Below are positions 60,634 to 64,000 of a stretch of 64,000 nucleotides of DNA, one piece after another. Position numbers and translations under genes: made by a program. The notes under the pieces are model-generated. The model was not told the DNA's origin. It searched no databases and was given only the letters and a program-made list of their open reading frames with translations. Within the stretch, counting starts at the first letter, position 1. Each line of letters starts with the position of its first letter. Source of the stretch: JBJYIN01 sp046237015 (GTDB lineage Bacteria; Pseudomonadota; Gammaproteobacteria; Enterobacterales; Enterobacteriaceae); NCBI RefSeq assembly GCF_046237015.1, contig NZ_JBJYIN010000002.1, positions 1-64,000 on the forward strand. The letters run 5' to 3'.

Positions 60634-62025
60634 TCATGACGTTTTGCGTGGTTTGCCGGTTGGCATATTTACGTTGGCGTTTTGTGGTATGAGGGCGGTA
60701 ACCTGGCTTTCCACCCAGCCATCTTGCAACCGGGTTTTTAACGTCTCACCTGGGGAGGTTTGGGATACACTTTTCAGTACGTTGCCGCTTGGTGCGGTCG
60801 TGACGTTATAGCCGCGTGCTAATGTTGCTAGTGGGCTGACGCCCTCCAGACGCGAGCAGGCAACACCTAGCCGTTGCTGATGTTTATTTAGATTACGTTC
60901 AGCAACATGCTGCATTTGAAAACGTAATTGTTGTAATCGCTGCTGTGCCCGATGGATTTTGGGCAAAGGTTGTTGCTGAAATAAGCGTTGTTCCGTTCGT
61001 TCATGACGACGTAAAATCTGCCTTAACTGCCCCTGTATAGCATCATCCAGGCGTTGCCGAAGTTTCACTAAGTGGGTCTGCTGACGTGCCAGTTTCAATT
61101 GCGGGTGTTGTTGCTGTAAACGGTGATGTAAACGAGTAAATTCGCGGTGGCGCTGCGCAAGGTAGTAATCCATCGCCATTTCCAATCGCTGACGTTGGGA
61201 TTGAATCTGACGCAGTAATTCCAACTGATTTCGGCTTACCAGCTCTGCGGCGGCAGACGGCGTTGGCGCACGTAGATCACCCACAAAATCGGCGATAGTC
61301 ACATCGGTTTCATGACCGACGGCGCTGACGATAGGAATCCGGCTGGCAAAAATGGCCCGCGCGACGCGTTCATCGTTAAAACTCCATAAATCTTCCAACG
61401 AGCCACCGCCGCGTCCGACGATCAATACGTCACATTCATCGCGTAGGTTAGCCAGTTCAATGGCTCGAACAATCTGTAACGGGGCTTCATTGCCCTGAAC
61501 GGCGGTAGGGTAAACAATAACAGGAAGTGACGGATCGCGGCGTTGCAATACCTGCAATATGTCATGCAACGCGGCACCGCTAGCCGATGTAATGACGCCG
61601 ACCTGCTTAGCGGGAGAAGGCAGCGACTGTTTAAATTGTTGATCGAATAAGCCTTCCGCCGCTAAACGCTGTTTTAATTGCTCAAACTGTTGTTGCAGCA
61701 AACCATCACCGGCGGGTTGCATGCTTTCGGCCAGTAGCTGGTAATCGCCTCGCGGTTCATACAGCGTAATCGTCGCGCGTATCAGGACCTGTTGCCCGCT
61801 CTGTGGGCGGAAAGTGACTCGTCGATTAGTGGTGCGAAACATCGCGCAGCGCACTTGGGCTCGCTCATCTTTTAGCGTGAAATACCAATGGCCGGAGGAG
61901 GGCTGAGAGAAGTTGGATATCTCACCGGAAAGCCATATCTGCCCCATTTCCTTTTCCAGCAGTTGCCGGACCGTCTGATTTAAGCGGCTGACGGTAAAAA
62001 TAGCGGAAGCGGGGAATTGGGACAT
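60634..62025 (-). CDS. xseA: Exodeoxyribonuclease VII large subunit
   Basis: The 463-residue protein has the N-terminal OB-fold (IFTVSRLNQTVRQLLE, then GEISNF and GHWYFTLKD), the catalytic core VGRGGGSLEDLWSFNDE with SAVGHETDVTIADFV, and a long coiled-coil region rich in Gln and Arg (about 260-400) that binds XseB. The enzyme degrades single-stranded DNA in both directions. The ATG at 62025 aligns with E. coli XseA; a TTG at 62040 is also open and neither has a strong ribosome-binding site. It is divergent from guaB. Confidence 0.96.
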   Translation of the reverse strand: MSQFPASAIFTVSRLNQTVRQLLEKEMGQIWLSGEISNFSQPSSGHWYFTLKDERAQVRCAMFRTTNRRVTFRPQSGQQVLIRATITLYEPRGDYQLLAESMQPAGDGLLQQQFEQLKQRLAAEGLFDQQFKQSLPSPAKQVGVITSASGAALHDILQVLQRRDPSLPVIVYPTAVQGNEAPLQIVRAIELANLRDECDVLIVGRGGGSLEDLWSFNDERVARAIFASRIPIVSAVGHETDVTIADFVGDLRAPTPSAAAELVSRNQLELLRQIQSQRQRLEMAMDYYLAQRHREFTRLHHRLQQQHPQLKLARQQTHLVKLRQRLDDAIQGQLRQILRRHERTEQRLFQQQPLPKIHRAQQRLQQLRFQMQHVAERNLNKHQQRLGVACSRLEGVSPLATLARGYNVTTAPSGNVLKSVSQTSPGETLKTRLQDGWVESQVTALIPQNANVNMPTGKPRKTS

Positions 62026-62117
62026 TGTGAGCCAGATCAAATTTTAAAACAGTGACTTAATTGGTTGATACTACCTGCCTGTGGAAGGTAATCAAGTATT
62101 TTAGTAAAAAATACTGG

Positions 62118-62143
62118 AGGCAATCGATTACGCTCTGTATAAT
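62118..62143. promoter_or_regulatory. guaB promoter with PurR operator
   Basis: AGGCAATCGATTACGC (62118-62133) matches 10 of 11 fixed PurR positions, and the -10 box TATAAT follows at 62138-62143. The operator lies between -35 and -10, so PurR binding should block the guaBA promoter. Confidence 0.82.
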
Positions 62144-62195
62144 GCCACGGCAATATTTTATCTATTCTTACACCCACCTTGGTGAGATATTGCCC

Positions 62196-63662
62196 ATGCT
62201 ACGTATTGCTAAAGAAGCCCTGACGTTTGATGACGTCCTCCTTGTTCCTGCTCATTCCACTGTTCTGCCTAATACCGCTGACCTGTCGACTCAACTGACG
62301 AAAAACATTCGCCTGAATATTCCTATGCTGTCTGCTGCGATGGATACCGTGACCGAATCCGGTCTGGCCATTGCGTTGGCGCAGGAAGGCGGTTTGGGTT
62401 TTATCCACAAAAACATGTCGATTGAGCGTCAAGCTGAAGAAGTGAGCCGCGTGAAGAAACACGAAAGCGGTGTTGTGGTTGATCCACAGACGGTTACCCC
62501 GGAAACCACACTGCGTGAAGTGAAAGCACTGACCGAACGTAATGGCTTTGCTGGCTACCCGGTTGTCGCGCAAGACAACGAACTGGTGGGTATCATCACC
62601 GGTCGTGACGTGCGTTTTGTTACCGATCTGGAAAAACCAGTTAGCGCGTTCATGACGCCAAAAGAGCGTTTGGTCACCGTTAAAGAAGGTGAAGCGCGTG
62701 ATGTCGTGTTGCAAAAGATGCACGAAAAACGCGTTGAGAAAGCGCTGGTAGTTGACGACAAATTCCACCTGATCGGCATGATCACAGTAAAAGATTTCCA
62801 GAAAGCAGAACGTAAACCTAACGCTTGTAAAGACGAACATGGTCGCCTGCGTGTTGGCGCAGCGGTCGGTGCTGGCGCGGGTAATGAAGAGCGCGTTGAT
62901 GCGCTGGTTGCCGCCGGTGTTGACGTTCTGTTGATCGACTCCTCACACGGCCATTCTGAAGGCGTATTGCAGCGTATTCGCGAAACGCGTGCTAAATACC
63001 CGAATCTCGAAATCATCGGCGGTAACGTTGCGACGGGTGCGGGTGCGAAAGCACTGGTTGAAGCGGGCGTCAGCGCGGTGAAAGTAGGTATCGGCCCGGG
63101 TTCTATCTGTACGACGCGTATCGTGACTGGCGTAGGTGTACCACAAATTACGGCGATCTCCGATGCGGTTGAAGCGCTGGAAGGCACCGGCATTCCCGTT
63201 ATCGCCGACGGCGGTATTCGTTTCTCTGGCGATATCGCGAAAGCCATCGCCGCAGGCGCAGCCTGTGTCATGGTCGGTTCTATGCTGGCAGGAACAGAAG
63301 AATCTCCAGGCGAGATCGAACTGTATCAAGGCCGTTCATTTAAGTCTTATCGTGGTATGGGATCGCTGGGCGCGATGTCCAAAGGTTCTTCCGACCGTTA
63401 TTTCCAAAGTGATAATGCTGCCGATAAGCTGGTGCCAGAAGGTATAGAAGGTCGTGTCGCCTACAAAGGCCGTCTTAAAGAGATCGTTCATCAGCAGATG
63501 GGTGGCTTGCGTTCCTGTATGGGGCTGACTGGATGTGGAACCATTGATGAACTGAGAACTAAAGCTGAGTTTGTTCGCATCAGCGGTGCGGGGATTCAGG
63601 AAAGTCATGTTCATGATGTCACCATCACCAAGGAGTCACCAAATTACCGTATGGGATCATAA
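62196..63662 (+). CDS. guaB: IMP dehydrogenase
   Basis: The 488-residue enzyme is nearly identical to E. coli GuaB. Two CBS domains (about 95-205) interrupt the TIM barrel. The catalytic Cys lies in GIGPGSICTTRIVTGVG, and the flap carries YRGMGSLGAM. It oxidises IMP to XMP, the committed step to GMP. The open frame reaches back to 62061, but the promoter lies in that stretch; the ATG at 62196 with upstream GGTGAG is the start. Confidence 0.98.
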   Translation: MLRIAKEALTFDDVLLVPAHSTVLPNTADLSTQLTKNIRLNIPMLSAAMDTVTESGLAIALAQEGGLGFIHKNMSIERQAEEVSRVKKHESGVVVDPQTVTPETTLREVKALTERNGFAGYPVVAQDNELVGIITGRDVRFVTDLEKPVSAFMTPKERLVTVKEGEARDVVLQKMHEKRVEKALVVDDKFHLIGMITVKDFQKAERKPNACKDEHGRLRVGAAVGAGAGNEERVDALVAAGVDVLLIDSSHGHSEGVLQRIRETRAKYPNLEIIGGNVATGAGAKALVEAGVSAVKVGIGPGSICTTRIVTGVGVPQITAISDAVEALEGTGIPVIADGGIRFSGDIAKAIAAGAACVMVGSMLAGTEESPGEIELYQGRSFKSYRGMGSLGAMSKGSSDRYFQSDNAADKLVPEGIEGRVAYKGRLKEIVHQQMGGLRSCMGLTGCGTIDELRTKAEFVRISGAGIQESHVHDVTITKESPNYRMGS

Positions 63663-63697
63663 GGTGATTTAACGGAATAAATCCGTCATACTTCGCG

Positions 63698-63733
63698 CCG
63701 CGCTGAATTTTCCATCTGTGCCATTCAGCGCGG
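63698..63733 (+). other. Hairpin in the guaB-guaA gap
   Basis: CCGCGCTGAAT pairs perfectly with ATTCAGCGCGG over a 14-base loop. A T-run (TACTTTTTTCG) comes 13 bases later, so it is not a standard terminator. It may tune guaA expression within the guaBA operon. Confidence 0.5.
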
Positions 63734-63782
63734 TTAGTCGGGTTTACTTTTTTCGCTTTTAGCTTGTTGGAACACACGCCTC

Positions 63783-64000
63783 ATGACTCAAAACATTCAT
63801 CAACATCGCATTCTTATTCTGGATTTCGGTTCGCAGTATACGCAACTGGTTGCACGACGCGTTCGTGAACTGGGTGTTTATTGTGAACTGTGGGCCTGGG
63901 ATGTGACGGAAGCCCAGATCCGTGATTTCAATCCAAATGGCATTATTTTGTCCGGCGGCCCGGAAAGTACCACCGAATTTAATAGCCCACGAGCGCCGGA
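63783..64000 (+). CDS. guaA: GMP synthase, N-terminal part (runs off the window)
   Basis: From the ATG at 63783 the frame reads MTQNIHQHRILILDFGSQYTQ, the start of the class I glutamine amidotransferase domain of GuaA, and reaches ILSGGPEST before the window ends. GuaA aminates XMP to GMP. It lies 120 bp after guaB, as expected for the guaBA operon. Confidence 0.95.
   Translation, partial: MTQNIHQHRILILDFGSQYTQLVARRVRELGVYCELWAWDVTEAQIRDFNPNGIILSGGPESTTEFNSPRAP

Noticed and set aside
62061..62195. N-terminal extension of GuaB by 45 residues
   Set aside because: The stretch contains the PurR operator and -10 box, and the ATG at 62196 matches the conserved family start.

Overview
The window is chromosomal DNA of a soft-rot enterobacterium, most likely Pectobacterium. 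The core gene order (murQ, tadA, mltF, purL, glrK-qseG-glrR, glnB, hmp, glyA, suhB, trmJ, the isc operon, pepB, sseB, sseA, ndk, rlmN, pilW, rodZ, ispG, hisS, yfgM, bamB, der, xseA, guaBA) is enterobacterial. A two-domain pectin acetylesterase, a Prt1/protealysin-type metalloprotease and a c-di-GMP-gated giant adhesin point to a plant-associated soft-rot genus. This assignment rests on remembered families and synteny, not on a search.

Layout. Positions 1-12258 hold the 3' part of a giant type I-secreted adhesin: about 18.5 tandem 429-bp (143-aa) repeats, then a unique region, a von Willebrand A domain and RTX repeats. A 107-aa protein follows, and a convergent lapG-lapD pair (12856-15495) encodes the protease and c-di-GMP receptor that control retention of such adhesins. 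From 15642 to 28275 lie murQ, pgpC, tadA, mltF, purL, the small RNA gene glmY with its sigma-54 promoter and three GlrR operators, glrK-qseG-glrR and glnB. Positions 28345-36528 hold paeY, hmp, glyA, hcaT and a zevAB-like metal-uptake pair. Positions 36689-44352 hold suhB, trmJ and the complete iscRSUA-hscBA-fdx-iscX operon. Positions 44466-57779 hold pepB, sseB, sseA, ndk, rlmN, pilW-rodZ-ispG-hisS-yfgM-bamB and der. The window closes with an AEC carrier, a zinc-ribbon protein, protease prt1 with its overlapping inhibitor gene, xseA, guaB and the start of guaA.

Regulation readable in the DNA: PurR operators at purL, glyA and guaB; an NsrR operator at hmp; two abutting IscR type 1 sites at iscR; three exact TGTC-N10-GACA GlrR sites upstream of overlapping sigma-54/sigma-70 promoters at glmY; a weaker KdgR-like palindrome at paeY and a Zur-like palindrome at the zevA start codon.

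Mobile or repetitive DNA: one exact-length 127-bp ERIC/IRU element inside the isc operon between iscR and iscS, two shorter diverged relatives (after murQ, before ndk), and a separate dispersed repeat present after lapA and after glyA. I saw no insertion sequence, prophage, CRISPR array, tRNA or rRNA. Most of the window is conserved housekeeping DNA. The parts most worth a second look are the adhesin array with its neighbours, the glmY control region, and the repeats inserted into regulatory gaps.
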